From the NCBI RefSeq assembly GCF_000308295.2, contig NZ_HG326652.1, positions 139,518-203,517 of the forward strand: a stretch of 64,000 nucleotides of DNA, written 5' to 3'. Positions 1-8,704 of the stretch are shown here, piece after piece; within the stretch, counting starts at the first letter, position 1; each line of letters starts with the position of its first letter. The DNA is from Afipia birgiae 34632. Its GTDB lineage: Bacteria > Pseudomonadota > Alphaproteobacteria > Rhizobiales > Xanthobacteraceae. A program made the position numbers and the translations under genes. The notes beneath the pieces were generated by a model. That model did not search any database. It was not told where the DNA came from and saw only the letters and a program-made list of their open reading frames with translations.

Positions 1-1101
1 GATGTGGGCGATCATGTTGAATACGACAGAGAGAGACATGGTAGTGGGATCGTCGCCTTTGCCGCGCAACATTTCGGCGACCTGGCGCATTGTTGGCCGG
101 AGGTCGTTGGCGATCTCTTCGACCGGCTTCGAGATCGCGGTCTGCAGCTCTCGCCAACCCCATTGCTGTCTATGCTCGGCGATAAGTTTCAGGATAAGTC
201 CTTTCAGGACCAGGCGGGACGCCGCTGACCAGACGGGGTCGCGGGATTCCGGTATCATGATTGTGGGGACGCGGCTGGCAGCCGCCGGTGACCGGACGTC
301 GCGGCCGATTGCCCAAACCGACGAAGCGCGTCCGATTCCGATGACGCTGCTGGTCCCTCGGCCGATTAAAGCCGTGATCCGCTTGTGGAGGGCTCCCTTG
401 ACGTCGAGGTGGAGAACGTGATCACCGCGCAACGTCGCTTGGCGGGCCAGCCCTTCGGCAATCGCGGTCTTGCCGGAGCCAGGTAAGCCGATGCTGAAGA
501 CCGATTCATGCTCGGCCAGTTTGGGAAGCCGGAGGCCGGGCGCAAGTTCGATTCCGCCGGGGGATTCCGCGACCAAAGCCGCCAAATGATTTTGCGCCGC
601 GCCGATCGCTGCGCCAAACCACAGGGTCTTCGGCCCATCGATCCAGCGCGCATTCCTTAGTTTCGGGGTTCGCGAAAGCACTTGACGATAGATGTGAACC
701 GCAACAACCCACCCGGCCAAGACCGCACCGATCATGCGAAGCGGCAACTGGATGGCCATGTCGATGCTCGTCAGCAACGCCCAGCTTGCCGTTCCAATTG
801 CAACGGGATAGCCAAACCAAGCAACGATATACGTGGCCAATGCTGCCAGCCGTGCGCTTGCTTCCCCGCTCAGGATCAATACAGGTGCAGCGGCGTGGTG
901 CGACATCGCGATCAAGCGCAATATGGCTGTCAGGTCGAACGGCAGCTCAATTTGATCGCGAGTGGACCAATAGAATGCCGGCACAACGGCGAACAGAACG
1001 AGGAAAGCCGTTGCAGCCGCGAGTAGGCCGAACGAGAAGCTCGCGAGGATCGCCCCCGAACGGGAGGAAACCGGCGTGAGCGGATGAGTAGGTTTCGACA
1101 T
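1..1101 (-). CDS. TraD/VirD4-like conjugative coupling ATPase (3' end beyond the window)
   Basis: Open from an ATG at 1101 to the window edge, giving 367 codons without a stop. It is probably the inner-membrane ATPase that links DNA substrate to a type IV secretion channel. Hydrophobic stretches lie at about residues 18-46 and 85-135, followed by a cytoplasmic Walker A (GLPGSGKT, residues 205-212) and a segment LHLDVKGALHKR, which recalls the 'D.KG' region of TraG/TraD proteins. An AAAGG Shine-Dalgarno lies just before the ATG. It starts 6 bp after the upstream membrane-protein gene ends, so the two are probably co-transcribed with the ParA-like gene. Walker B and the C-terminus lie outside the window. 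The membrane-plus-P-loop layout is read directly; the conjugation role is inferred from family and context. Confidence 0.7.
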   Translation of the reverse strand, partial: MSKPTHPLTPVSSRSGAILASFSFGLLAAATAFLVLFAVVPAFYWSTRDQIELPFDLTAILRLIAMSHHAAAPVLILSGEASARLAALATYIVAWFGYPVAIGTASWALLTSIDMAIQLPLRMIGAVLAGWVVAVHIYRQVLSRTPKLRNARWIDGPKTLWFGAAIGAAQNHLAALVAESPGGIELAPGLRLPKLAEHESVFSIGLPGSGKTAIAEGLARQATLRGDHVLHLDVKGALHKRITALIGRGTSSVIGIGRASSVWAIGRDVRSPAAASRVPTIMIPESRDPVWSAASRLVLKGLILKLIAEHRQQWGWRELQTAISKPVEEIANDLRPTMRQVAEMLRGKGDDPTTMSLSVVFNMIAHI

Positions 1102-1107
1102 GATCTA

Positions 1108-1707
1108 CTACCTTTCTGAATTGCGGTTGACGTGGATGACGGTGCCGAGGGGCAGCGAGCCATCGGCGTGCAATATCGTGTGCGGAATGCTGAACGAATT
1201 TTGGTGGCGCGCGAGACGCGCTTCGATATCGGCTAGACCGAGACTTGGAGCGGTCACGATGTAGCTGCAGTCCTCGGTCCAGCGATCAAGCCTGTTGCAG
1301 AGGCCCATGGCGTCACCGCTCTGATATCCGGATCGGAAGAGTCCCCATCGCAGCGGCCGATCGATCGTGCCGGCGAGGATCGTGAGCGCAATGACGAGCA
1401 ACGAAGCAGCGCTGCAGACGAGCCATAGCGGCGGCGGCCCGCTGGTCGACTCGCGGGACTGGATGCGTACCGAAGCCCGCCTTGGTGCAGGCAATGCGTC
1501 GTCGGTTCCCGCTGCTACGCGTGCCATCGTCGCGACTCCCTCCGGCCCGATCCGCGTCAACACCGAGCGTGGAAGCTTGGAGATCTCGCGCGGCGACAGT
1601 TCGGCGAGCTTCAGCCCCAGAGTTTCCCGCGAGGCCTTGCCTTGCGCGATGTTTTCGCGCAGGCGGTTGATGAGCTCGCTCGGGAGCGCTGCCTTAGCGG
1701 CCGGCAT
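1108..1707 (-). CDS. Single-pass membrane protein of unknown function, conjugation-region
   Basis: About 199 residues. I chose the ATG at 1707 over one at 1743 because GGGAGGG sits 7 bases before it and it overlaps the ParA-like gene by only 14 bp, a spacing typical of translational coupling. The N-terminal half is soluble and charged, with a segment LSPREISKLPRSVL. One transmembrane helix follows (PLWLVCSAASLLVIALTILA), then a C-terminal domain of about 90 residues that is probably periplasmic and contains three cysteines. I do not recognise the family. Its position between a ParA-like ATPase and a coupling protein suggests a transfer or partition accessory role, by context only. Confidence 0.6.
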   Translation of the reverse strand: MPAAKAALPSELINRLRENIAQGKASRETLGLKLAELSPREISKLPRSVLTRIGPEGVATMARVAAGTDDALPAPRRASVRIQSRESTSGPPPLWLVCSAASLLVIALTILAGTIDRPLRWGLFRSGYQSGDAMGLCNRLDRWTEDCSYIVTAPSLGLADIEARLARHQNSFSIPHTILHADGSLPLGTVIHVNRNSER

Positions 1708-2593
1708 CGAACCCTCCCACGGTGAAGCCGACGATGGCACCAAGGCGCGGCCAGACGACGGAGAGAAATTCGCTGACGTCGCCCTGCAGCGCAGTGACCA
1801 TCAGGCGGGACATCCCCAGCCTGGCGATGAGCGCCGCTTCATCCGCCATGACCGCTTCCGTAAAGGTCATCCCGGCGGCCTCGAACAACGGCCATGCGCC
1901 GGCGGCAATGGCGGGCAGCGTGACGCGGCGGCGGTCCTTTAACAGCGGCGCGATTCGATCGTTGTAGATTTTATGGGCCGGCGTGCCCGCGAGGAATTTG
2001 AATCCTCCGTCACGCAAGTTGAGGACCGGGACGATCTCCGCGGCCGGATGGACCAGCTGAAGTTCGCCGATCAGGTTCGCGCTCTGCGCCATCGCACTGG
2101 GATCTGCCGTCATCAAGACCATTGCGATCGAACGGACGCCCTGGTCGACCAAGAATCGGTCGAACCTGGCCCGGGCAACGAAATTCAAAAATGCCCGCTG
2201 GTTCTGGCCGGCGCCGACGTCGATCACGCCGACGGCCTCAGACTTGGCAATCGACAGCACCATTTCCTCGAGCGGCTCGAACACCCGCATCGCGGCGAGG
2301 GAATCGCTCCGCATCTCCTCCACGCCGGGCGCCTCGATCGTGATGGCCTTGTCCGGATAGAGAAGCGGCAGGGTCGGAGCCCGATCGATCTGGACGATGC
2401 GAACCTGCTGTTCGGCAGCAATCGCGCCGTCGATGACCAGGCGTCCAGTCAAGGATTTGCCGATACCGCCCTTCGGTCCCATCGTATAAATGACGGTCGC
2501 ACCAGCGGTTTTCAGCAAATCGGTATGCGCGGCGATCGTCTTCTTGTCCGCACGAGGCCCGCTCTGAATGATGGGAGTGGTCTTGGTCGTCAT
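1694..2593 (-). CDS. ParA/MinD-family P-loop ATPase
   Basis: 299 residues. A deviant Walker A of the ParA type (MGPKGGIGKS, KGGIGKS at residues 41-47) is preceded by a short N-terminal extension. A segment VGVIDVGAGQNQ fits the Walker A' region, although the usual 'DxPP' is replaced by DVGAG. ParA-family ATPases position plasmids, transfer machinery or other cargo. No centromere-binding protein is adjacent, and the ParB-like gene lies about 3.4 kb away on the other strand. The operon position before a membrane protein and a coupling ATPase favours a conjugation-linked ATPase as much as a segregation ATPase. Its 97-bp leader carries the conserved hairpin and 25-bp block described separately. 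Confidence 0.75.
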   Translation of the reverse strand: MTTKTTPIIQSGPRADKKTIAAHTDLLKTAGATVIYTMGPKGGIGKSLTGRLVIDGAIAAEQQVRIVQIDRAPTLPLLYPDKAITIEAPGVEEMRSDSLAAMRVFEPLEEMVLSIAKSEAVGVIDVGAGQNQRAFLNFVARARFDRFLVDQGVRSIAMVLMTADPSAMAQSANLIGELQLVHPAAEIVPVLNLRDGGFKFLAGTPAHKIYNDRIAPLLKDRRRVTLPAIAAGAWPLFEAAGMTFTEAVMADEAALIARLGMSRLMVTALQGDVSEFLSVVWPRLGAIVGFTVGGFDAGR

Positions 2594-2690
2594 AGTTGTG
2601 CTCCTGAAGCGCGGAAATGGCGCGCATCAGGAGCAAACAACATCGGCAGGAGGGCTTACCGGGTAGCATCCCGGGATAAGGTCGGAGGAA
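2594..2690 (-). promoter_or_regulatory. Structured leader of the ParA-like gene, copy 1 of a three-member leader family
   Basis: Directly before the start codon is a strong hairpin at 2600-2634: an 8-bp outer arm (GCTCCTGA/TCAGGAGC), a one-base mismatch, a 5-bp inner arm (GCGCG/CGCGC) and a 7-nt loop. Further upstream, 2657-2681 is a 25-bp block beginning TACCGGG and ending GATAAGG on the plus strand. It matches blocks at 11274-11298 and 12389-12413 at 21 of 25 positions. The function is unknown: a cis-acting RNA, an operator or a promoter element are all possible. Confidence 0.6.
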
Positions 2691-2723
2691 ACAAAAAAGA
2701 TCGTAGGCCAGCCAAACAGTTAA

Positions 2724-4391
2724 TTATGCTGGCTCAGCCACCGGAATTGGATCGACCAGTTCTGTTACTTGTTCCCAGATGTTCAAAACGTTCCGATGTT
2801 TCGCGCTCAGGGAGGTCAAAAGCGATTGAATGATCTCTTGATTCATCGCCGCCCCGTAGCCGCGATTAAGTGGATATTCCATCATCTCAAGCGTGTGACG
2901 CTGCACCAGTGGCGCAAGTTCGGGAACGTCAAGCGGCATTCCGCCCGCATGACGTTTGATGTCGCGCTTGTAAAGAATACCTTCTTTGTAGCGCGCCTCG
3001 AGTTCGCGATGCCAATCCTGAATCTCGTTGAAAATCTGACGCAGAAATTCGCAAAAGAGAAGCGGAGGTAGCGGCTCCATCAGAGCGGCGCTATACCAAT
3101 CGAAAAACACGGCATATCCTCGCAAGGTCAGCATGTCATGTCGTAAAGACCAGATTTTTGCGATGAGGATATCCCGTCCAGCCGCCAATCTGGATTCGAT
3201 CTCTTCGGTTGTTTCTGGGCGGCCGCTCGCCTTTCGATCCTGGCGACCCTTTCTTTGCTCCCCTTCGGAGATTTCCATAAGGCCCACACCAATATCGAGA
3301 TCGGTTCCGTGCAGCTCCGGGATCGCCTTGACGATCGCCTTGGCGCACTCATGGCCAGCGCTCGCTAGATCCCACGCTGACTTCGTGAGTCGGTCGAAAT
3401 TTTCCCCTTCCGCGACCTCATCCTTGGTCCGTGGAATGTTTCGAGCGAGCCTGATCTCATCGAAGGGAACGCCGAGCGTCGGCGTCAAAAGCTCGAATAC
3501 GCCAACGATGAATCGGCTCAGTGGCGGCGCGTGCAGCCACTGCTCGACCGTCTTGTTGGAATGACGGACGTCGCCGGGCTCCGTCATCTGAAATGCAATC
3601 TTCAGCAACTGCATCGCCTGGCCTGCGCAAAAGGCAAGATTTCGTCGTCCATCGTCGTCAAGACGCCGTTTCACATCACGCAAGCAGACGTGCCTCCCGC
3701 GATGAGTCCGAGTGCTGCTAAGCAATATTTCTGCGACTGCCGGGCTAAGCTCCCATCTCACCGGAGTAATCTTTAGAAGCGACGTTTCTCCAGCGTCCGC
3801 TGCGCGGGCCGTAAGGCGGTCGACGAGGCGGGCGTTACTGGAACTGTCATCGGTGATCATCCCGGGGGCGTCGAAGCCGAATACCGATCCGTCGCGAGGC
3901 AGCAACATGAGCTGGCCGCCCAGACCGAGAGAAGTGATGCTGGGAGTCATCTGCTCGGCTAGATCAGTCTTTTGGGCGTGCGACACCACCCCTGAGCCAA
4001 GCACAGCTCCTTTCTGGAGTTCGCGGACGGCATATAGCGAAATGCTGGTGCGTCCCTTCACCCGAGATTTCTCCGGGGGCTTGGACATGAATTCCGCAAG
4101 GAATTGCAGCTCCGTGATCACTCTCCTATCGACCTGCGAAGGTGGCTGCGCATCGTCGCCGGGCGACCGCTTATATCTGACGTGGCCGGAACGATCGGTG
4201 GCCCAGGCAAGGGCATTCGCCAGATAGAACGCGATCAACGGTTTCACGTTCGCTGCCACGCCATCGACCTTATCGTGAGGACGGTAACCATTGTCGGTCA
4301 ATTCAGACTTGAATGCGTCTGTAAAGGAAGACAGGGCCTTCGTCGCCGTTTCGTTCGCGTTGATGAGGAGCAGAATTTCAAAGTCCGTCAT
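2724..4391 (-). CDS. Large orphan protein of the mobile-element backbone
   Basis: About 555 residues from the ATG at 4391 (a TTG at 4406 would add five). No transmembrane segment, signal peptide or nucleotide-binding motif is visible. The protein is rich in charged helices and mixes segments such as RFIVGVFELLTPTLGVPFDEIRLARN and ETTEEIESRLAAGRDILIAKIW shorn of any motif I recognise. It lies 80 bp downstream of the small gene ending at 4472 and 130 bp upstream of the ParA-like leader on the same strand, so it may belong to the same backbone operon. I do not recognise the family and assign no function. Confidence 0.55.
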   Translation of the reverse strand: MTDFEILLLINANETATKALSSFTDAFKSELTDNGYRPHDKVDGVAANVKPLIAFYLANALAWATDRSGHVRYKRSPGDDAQPPSQVDRRVITELQFLAEFMSKPPEKSRVKGRTSISLYAVRELQKGAVLGSGVVSHAQKTDLAEQMTPSITSLGLGGQLMLLPRDGSVFGFDAPGMITDDSSSNARLVDRLTARAADAGETSLLKITPVRWELSPAVAEILLSSTRTHRGRHVCLRDVKRRLDDDGRRNLAFCAGQAMQLLKIAFQMTEPGDVRHSNKTVEQWLHAPPLSRFIVGVFELLTPTLGVPFDEIRLARNIPRTKDEVAEGENFDRLTKSAWDLASAGHECAKAIVKAIPELHGTDLDIGVGLMEISEGEQRKGRQDRKASGRPETTEEIESRLAAGRDILIAKIWSLRHDMLTLRGYAVFFDWYSAALMEPLPPLLFCEFLRQIFNEIQDWHRELEARYKEGILYKRDIKRHAGGMPLDVPELAPLVQRHTLEMMEYPLNRGYGAAMNQEIIQSLLTSLSAKHRNVLNIWEQVTELVDPIPVAEPA

Positions 4392-4471
4392 GGGCTTCCG
4401 ATTCAAGTGCTGGTGTTGGGCGGCAACACGAACTTAGCCTTCTTCATCGCGCAACTTTCGATCAGTAGAAA

Positions 4472-4930
4472 TCAGTCGTCATATTCTATGCGGGTCGCCT
4501 CACGCAGCCTGCGAGCTTCGGCCAGCCGTTGTGCCAAACCCGTCACAGCGCTCTGAGGCGACGCCGCGATGGCGGCTGTCGCAATCTCGATGGTCTCGCC
4601 AGCGGATTTGACTTGCGTCTGATGCGTGGGACGCTCGCTCTTGTCCTCGATTGATCGCGCACGAGGCGCGATCTCTAAACAAGCCGCTCCGGCAAGATTC
4701 GTTAGGTGGGCCTTCCGGATGCGCAGAAACACTGAATTCATCTGGCGAGCTGAGATCGGTCGACCATTTTTGTGCCGTGCTCCTGCCTGCGTCAATGCAG
4801 CAGCAATGGTCACCCACGTCAATCCGGACGTCTCCAACTGTTGCAGCGCCAAATAGTGCGCGCGCACCGAACGCTCGAACGGAATATCGAACGACCAGTT
4901 CTTGACCAGATGCTGTAGCTCGCTGCGCAT
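4472..4930 (-). CDS. Small HTH-like protein, possible plasmid/ICE DNA-binding protein
   Basis: 152 residues, basic overall. The middle (LTWVTIAAALTQAGARHKNG, then RPISARQMNSVFLRIRK) has the 'which combination of helices, then a basic segment' pattern seen in small mobilisation or replication accessory proteins that bind DNA. The C-terminal third is Ala/Arg/Glu-rich and probably helical. Its upstream region contains a three-unit TGCCAAAA-type octamer array at 5111-5134, shared with the DUF3987 and orphan genes further right, which suggests common regulation. The DNA-binding role is inference from pattern only. Confidence 0.5.
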   Translation of the reverse strand: MRSELQHLVKNWSFDIPFERSVRAHYLALQQLETSGLTWVTIAAALTQAGARHKNGRPISARQMNSVFLRIRKAHLTNLAGAACLEIAPRARSIEDKSERPTHQTQVKSAGETIEIATAAIAASPQSAVTGLAQRLAEARRLREATRIEYDD

Positions 4931-5110
4931 GATGTTGCTCTTCAGCTATCGTTGATTGCATCAGAGGTAGTGACGATCAATTTGATGTCAATTGACAGTC
5001 TCGTTGTTGGCACGATTCAAAGTACGCGAAAAATGCTTCGTGTGGCTACGCTTCGATTTCAATCAGTAAACTCGCGCGATCAGTTCAGCGCGCTCTTCGC
5101 TTGAGCGCGG

Positions 5111-5134
5111 CGCCAGAATGCCAAATTGCCAAAA
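5111..5134. repeat. Octamer array: three tandem TGCCAAAA-type units
   Basis: Three consecutive 8-bp units CGCCAGAA, TGCCAAAT and TGCCAAAA. The same unit recurs in clusters at 11368-11391, 11441-11464, 11552-11577, 12490-12505 and 12763-12786. This copy lies about 180 bp upstream of the minus-strand gene starting at 4930. The 8-bp periodicity and location upstream of backbone genes suggest an operator or iteron for an element-encoded protein. Confidence 0.6.
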
Positions 5135-5738
5135 TCATGCGCAACGCTGCTTCACTGTCGCCGATCGAGCGGCAAAGCCTGGAGATCCCGTTGTGGGCGG
5201 CGTTCGTGCGCAGCTGGTGGAGCTGTCCAGGAAGCTCTCGGATGTCCGCACGAAGCGTCGCGCGCCGCCGAACGGGTCCTCATAGGTCTACGATGGTTCG
5301 GGCCTTTGCGGACGCACCCCGCGCGGCCCAAGCATGTGGTTTCGCCGGTCGGGGCTCGATAGCCGCACGACGTAAGACACTTGACTGCACGGTCCGGGTT
5401 ATCCGAAAGTTCTAAACGAGTGAATTGCGGGCTTCGCTTCGCTTCGGCACAGACGCCCTCTCTTTCTTTGAGAGCTCGGGCAATCCACGACAGCCCAGTG
5501 GTCCGAGTCAATGCGATGCCCCTGCTAAGTCAGAGGTAGGTCGCGACGAACAGCGCTCATGCCGGGTGCCAATCCGCGAATGGATGATTGATCGACGGTC
5601 GCATCGGCGCTTCGCTCTCGACTCAACAGGGGATAGATCGTCTTAATCGCCGCGCCTCCGGCACGGTGAGGATTTCGCACGTCGTTTAACTTGCAAAAGG
5701 ACATGGAAGGGCTCCGCCCTCGCAAGGGCAAGGGTGAA

Positions 5739-5756
5739 GTCCCGGAAGTTCGGGAC
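5739..5756. other. Perfect hairpin upstream of the parB-like gene
   Basis: GTCCCG and CGGGAC flank a 6-nt loop, giving a 6-bp stem with no T-run. It is about 200 bp before the ParB-like start. It could be a protein-binding dyad or RNA structure. Confidence 0.4.
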
Positions 5757-5897
5757 CGGCCGGGGCGGTCTCCCCAACCTTCCGCGCTGACGTCAAGACC
5801 AGACATCCGCCACTATCGGAATCCGCTTGTGCAGGCCGGGTGATCCCCCTCCGCCCCGGCCGCCCCTGCCCTTGCTACCCCGGTCTCGCCGACGGGC

Positions 5898-5935
5898 AGG
5901 GCTGCAGGCGCGAGGTGCGCTCTGCACCCAGCCCT
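5898..5935 (+). promoter_or_regulatory. Two-tier hairpin immediately before the parB-like ribosome-binding site
   Basis: AGGGCTG (5898-5904) pairs with CAGCCCT (5929-5935), and inside it GGTGC (5914-5918) pairs with GCACC (5924-5928). It ends 15 nt before the ATG, next to GGAG. A leader structure controlling ParB synthesis or an autoregulatory binding site are both plausible. Confidence 0.45.
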
Positions 5936-5950
5936 TAATGGAGATCGATC

Positions 5951-7930
5951 ATGTCTGCCAAGAAAGTTCAAACCGCCGCCGCAAGCGGCGCGGAAGTTCT
6001 AATTCCCCTCAACAAGCTCAAAAAGTCCCCAAAGAATGCCCGCAAGACGCCGCATAGCGAAGCGTCCATCGAAGCCTACGCGGCCAGCATCGCCACTAAA
6101 GGCGTCCTGCAAAACCTTGTCGTCGAGCCGGAACTGGATACGGATGGTGCGGCAACCGGGTTCTATTTTGTCACCATCGGCGAAGGCCGCAGACTGGCGC
6201 AGCTCCTTCGCGTCAAGCGCAAGCAGATCAAGAAGACCGAGCCGATCCGCTGCGTCATCGATACCGCGAACGACGCCTTCGAAATCAGTCTCGATGAGAA
6301 CGTCACGCGTGAGAACATGCACCCCGCCGACCAGTTCGAGGCCTTCAAGAAGCTCGCCGATGAACGCGGCTTTGGCGCGGAGGAAATTGCCGCCCGGTTC
6401 GGCGTCACGCCGCACGTGGTACGGCAACGGCTGCGGCTCAGTACCGTGTCACCCCGCCTGATCGACGCCTATCGCGGTGGCGAGATGGGCTTTGAGCAAT
6501 TGGTCGCGTTCGCCCTGATCGACGATCATGCCCGGCAGGAGACGATCTATGGTCGGCTGTCGTACAGCCGCGATCCCGTCACCATCCGCCGGATGCTGAC
6601 CGAAACCAACGTCGCCGCCACCGACCGTCGTGCGATCTTCGTCGGTCATGAGGCCTACACTGAGGCGGGCGGGACAATTTTGCGCGATCTCTTTACAGAA
6701 GATCGCGGCGGCTATTTCGAGGATGCAACGCTGCTAGACCGGCTTGCCATAGAAAAGCTGCAACAAGTTGCGGCGGCGTTGCAGAAGGATGTGGGTTGGA
6801 AGTGGGTGGAAGCCAACCTTGATTTTCCGCATGGCCACGGCCTGCGGCGCGTCTATCCCCGAGAGGTCGAACTTTCAGCGGAGGATCAAGCTGCTTACCA
6901 AGCCGCGCAGGCGGAGTTCGACATTCTGACCAAGCAACATGCAAGTGACGAGGAGCTGACCGAAGCGGTCGATGGCCGTTTCGGAGAGCTCGAAACCGAA
7001 ATCGAACGCTACGAGGCGCTGCGCTACGCCTTTGAGGCCGACGACATCGCTTGCGGCGGCGCATTCGTGGTTCTCAATCACGATGGTGAAGTTCGCGTCG
7101 AACGGGGCTTCATTCGTCCCGGGGATGACAATCGTCAGAAGGTGTCGACCGAGGACCGCATGCAAGATGACGGAGAGGATCAGGCCACCACAGACGACGA
7201 TACTGAATCCGATGCCGGACTTTCGGACAGTCTGGTTGCCGAACTCACGGCCTACCGTAGCCTTGGCCTCCGTCTGGCATTGTCCGAGCAACCCGATGTC
7301 GCGGTGGTTGCTATCACCCATGCATTGCTGGCTCAAACCTTTTACCGGGGAGCCGAGGCCAATGTCCTCGATATCCGGCCGTCAAGTTTATTCCTGGGCT
7401 CCCATGCGGGCGGGATTGAGGATACCGAAGCAGGCCGGGCGTGGTCGGATCGCCACGCGCGCTGGGCAGTCCAGTTGCCGCGTGATGTCGCCGACCTCTG
7501 GGCCTTTGTGGTCGCTCTCGACTATAACAGCCGGATGGCGATCCTCGCCCATTGCACAGCCCTGACGATCAACGCGGTCAAATTGCCGCGCGATCATCGT
7601 CCGCGTGCGCTGGCAACGGCCGACAGGTTGGCCGAAGCCGTTTCCCTCGATATGACCAGTTATTGGCGACCGACCGTTCGAACCTATTTCGGGCGCATCA
7701 CCAAGGCGCGCATTCTCGAAGCGGTGCGGGAAAGCGTGAGCGCCGAGGCGGCGGACCGCATGGCGAACATGAAGAAGCCGGACATGGCTGAGGCTGCCGA
7801 GCAGTTGCTCGCAACGATCGGTTGGCTGCCGTCGTTGATGCGGACACCGCACGCGGAGCGAGAGCCCGCCGAACAACCGGCTATAGCGAAAGTGAAAGAC
7901 CCCGACGTATGTTCGGTCGCTGCCGAGTGA
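5951..7930 (+). CDS. Large ParB/Spo0J-family protein
   Basis: 659 residues, about twice the length of a chromosomal ParB. Residues 17-125 form a ParB N-terminal (CTPase/nuclease-like) domain: the start IPLNKLKKSPKNARK is followed by SIEAYAASIATKGVLQNL and IGEGRRLAQL, which match its usual boxes. LDENVTRENMHPADQFEAFK follows, then an HTH at about 138-162 (AEEIAARFGVTPHVVRQRL). The remaining 450 residues are poorly conserved and include an acidic linker near 395-420. GGAG lies 8 bases before the ATG. Such long ParB-like proteins are common on Rhizobiales plasmids and integrative elements. There is no adjacent parA, so partition, transcription regulation or DNA-transfer roles remain open. Confidence 0.8.
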   Translation: MSAKKVQTAAASGAEVLIPLNKLKKSPKNARKTPHSEASIEAYAASIATKGVLQNLVVEPELDTDGAATGFYFVTIGEGRRLAQLLRVKRKQIKKTEPIRCVIDTANDAFEISLDENVTRENMHPADQFEAFKKLADERGFGAEEIAARFGVTPHVVRQRLRLSTVSPRLIDAYRGGEMGFEQLVAFALIDDHARQETIYGRLSYSRDPVTIRRMLTETNVAATDRRAIFVGHEAYTEAGGTILRDLFTEDRGGYFEDATLLDRLAIEKLQQVAAALQKDVGWKWVEANLDFPHGHGLRRVYPREVELSAEDQAAYQAAQAEFDILTKQHASDEELTEAVDGRFGELETEIERYEALRYAFEADDIACGGAFVVLNHDGEVRVERGFIRPGDDNRQKVSTEDRMQDDGEDQATTDDDTESDAGLSDSLVAELTAYRSLGLRLALSEQPDVAVVAITHALLAQTFYRGAEANVLDIRPSSLFLGSHAGGIEDTEAGRAWSDRHARWAVQLPRDVADLWAFVVALDYNSRMAILAHCTALTINAVKLPRDHRPRALATADRLAEAVSLDMTSYWRPTVRTYFGRITKARILEAVRESVSAEAADRMANMKKPDMAEAAEQLLATIGWLPSLMRTPHAEREPAEQPAIAKVKDPDVCSVAAE

Positions 7931-7938
7931 TCGGCATG

Positions 7939-7971
7939 GCCGGGACCGCTCACACGGTCCCGGCTTTTTTT
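7939..7971 (+). terminator. Rho-independent terminator of the parB-like gene
   Basis: A perfect 10-bp stem GCCGGGACCG/CGGTCCCGGC with a 6-nt loop and seven T residues starts 8 bp after the stop codon. Confidence 0.92.
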
Positions 7972-8251
7972 GCACGACTGTCGAAAATTTGGCCGCGCGC
8001 CTGATGGCGTGCGGCCAATCTCAGGATGTACACGGCATTGATTGGTCTCATTTTTGGAAAGCCGTCCACTTTTCCGACCTGAAGCCTATCAGGCAAGGGC
8101 ATCGTGGCCAGCACCGCTAAATCCGCCTGGAGGACGGCGCGTCCCTGCTGACCGTGCCTCGGCGTCGCAATATACGCGCCGGTTGGTCGATGCCCACACC
8201 CTCCGCCAGCGAGGCGTAGATGGCGCGGGTATCGATCATCCCTGAAATCGA

Positions 8252-8424
8252 TCATGCGAACTGGCTCCGTGGGTCTTTGGTCCAGCTCGCCCGGACGGGC
8301 GCGTCAATGCGAATTCGTGAGCCGTCATTCTTCGGGTCGCGCCATCGCCTTCCGTTGATGCGGCGCAAGTCTTTCTGCGACCGGGCGCTGTCATGTCCTT
8401 TGCGGTGAAGATGCCAATCGTCAT
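8252..8424 (-). pseudogene. Probable decayed DUF736 gene
   Basis: From 8424 the minus strand reads MTIGIFTAKD, the hallmark N-terminus of DUF736 proteins. It is preceded by GACCACCATG, nearly identical to the bases before the intact DUF736 gene at 8705. The reading then breaks frame. Another frame carries a short segment (RIRIDAPVRASWTKDPRSQF) that may be the remnant of the middle of the domain, before stops intervene. The start match is clear; the extent of the relic is uncertain. Confidence 0.4.
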
Positions 8425-8529
8425 GGTGGTCTGCATCGGTCAGTTTGATGGGCGCGTCCCACGCAACCTCGAATGGACGGATCAAGCCCGAGGGACGGCT
8501 GCGCCTCGATCGCTTTCCGCAAGGGCTAC

Positions 8530-8588
8530 GCCGGCTTATTTCCCCTGCCGCCAGGAAGCGGCATTCCTCGCGAGGCAAATAAGCCGGC
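8530..8588. repeat. 12-bp perfect inverted repeat upstream of DUF736
   Basis: GCCGGCTTATTT (8530-8541) is repeated in inverse as AAATAAGCCGGC (8577-8588), with a GC-rich 35-nt interior that can form further short pairs. It lies about 115 bp before the DUF736 start. It could be an operator, a structured leader or a mobile-element remnant. Confidence 0.5.
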
Positions 8589-8704
8589 TGACGCCCTCCT
8601 TCGCTGCGCTGCGGGCCTGACGGCTGCGGGCCGATCGCTCCTCGGGCCAAGGACCGCCATCGAGGCTGCGATGGTCGCGGCCCGACAACAGAACGGAGAC
8701 CACC

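Larger units (their letters stand above)
4931..5950. other. 1-kb non-coding region between divergent backbone genes; possible origin or control region
   Basis: No open frame here has convincing coding character; the ones that exist overlap one another and are rich in Arg and Ser. The part nearest the minus-strand gene (4960-5045) is relatively AT-rich and has a small inverted repeat CAATT/AATTG around 4979-4996. The octamer array at 5111-5134 and the hairpins near parB fall in this stretch. A replication origin, oriT or centromere is possible, but none can be demonstrated from sequence alone. Confidence 0.35.

Noticed and set aside
1973..2833. A 286-codon plus-strand frame
   Set aside because: It lies antisense to the ParA-like gene and its leader; composition is Arg/Asp/Gly-rich shadow sequence.
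5101..5646. Several short frames in the gap before parB
   Set aside because: They overlap on both strands, lack ribosome-binding sites and are Arg/Ser-rich.
7950..8255. A 101-codon minus-strand frame after the parB terminator
   Set aside because: It runs into the terminator stem at its end and shows no domain; probably a chance frame in GC-rich DNA.
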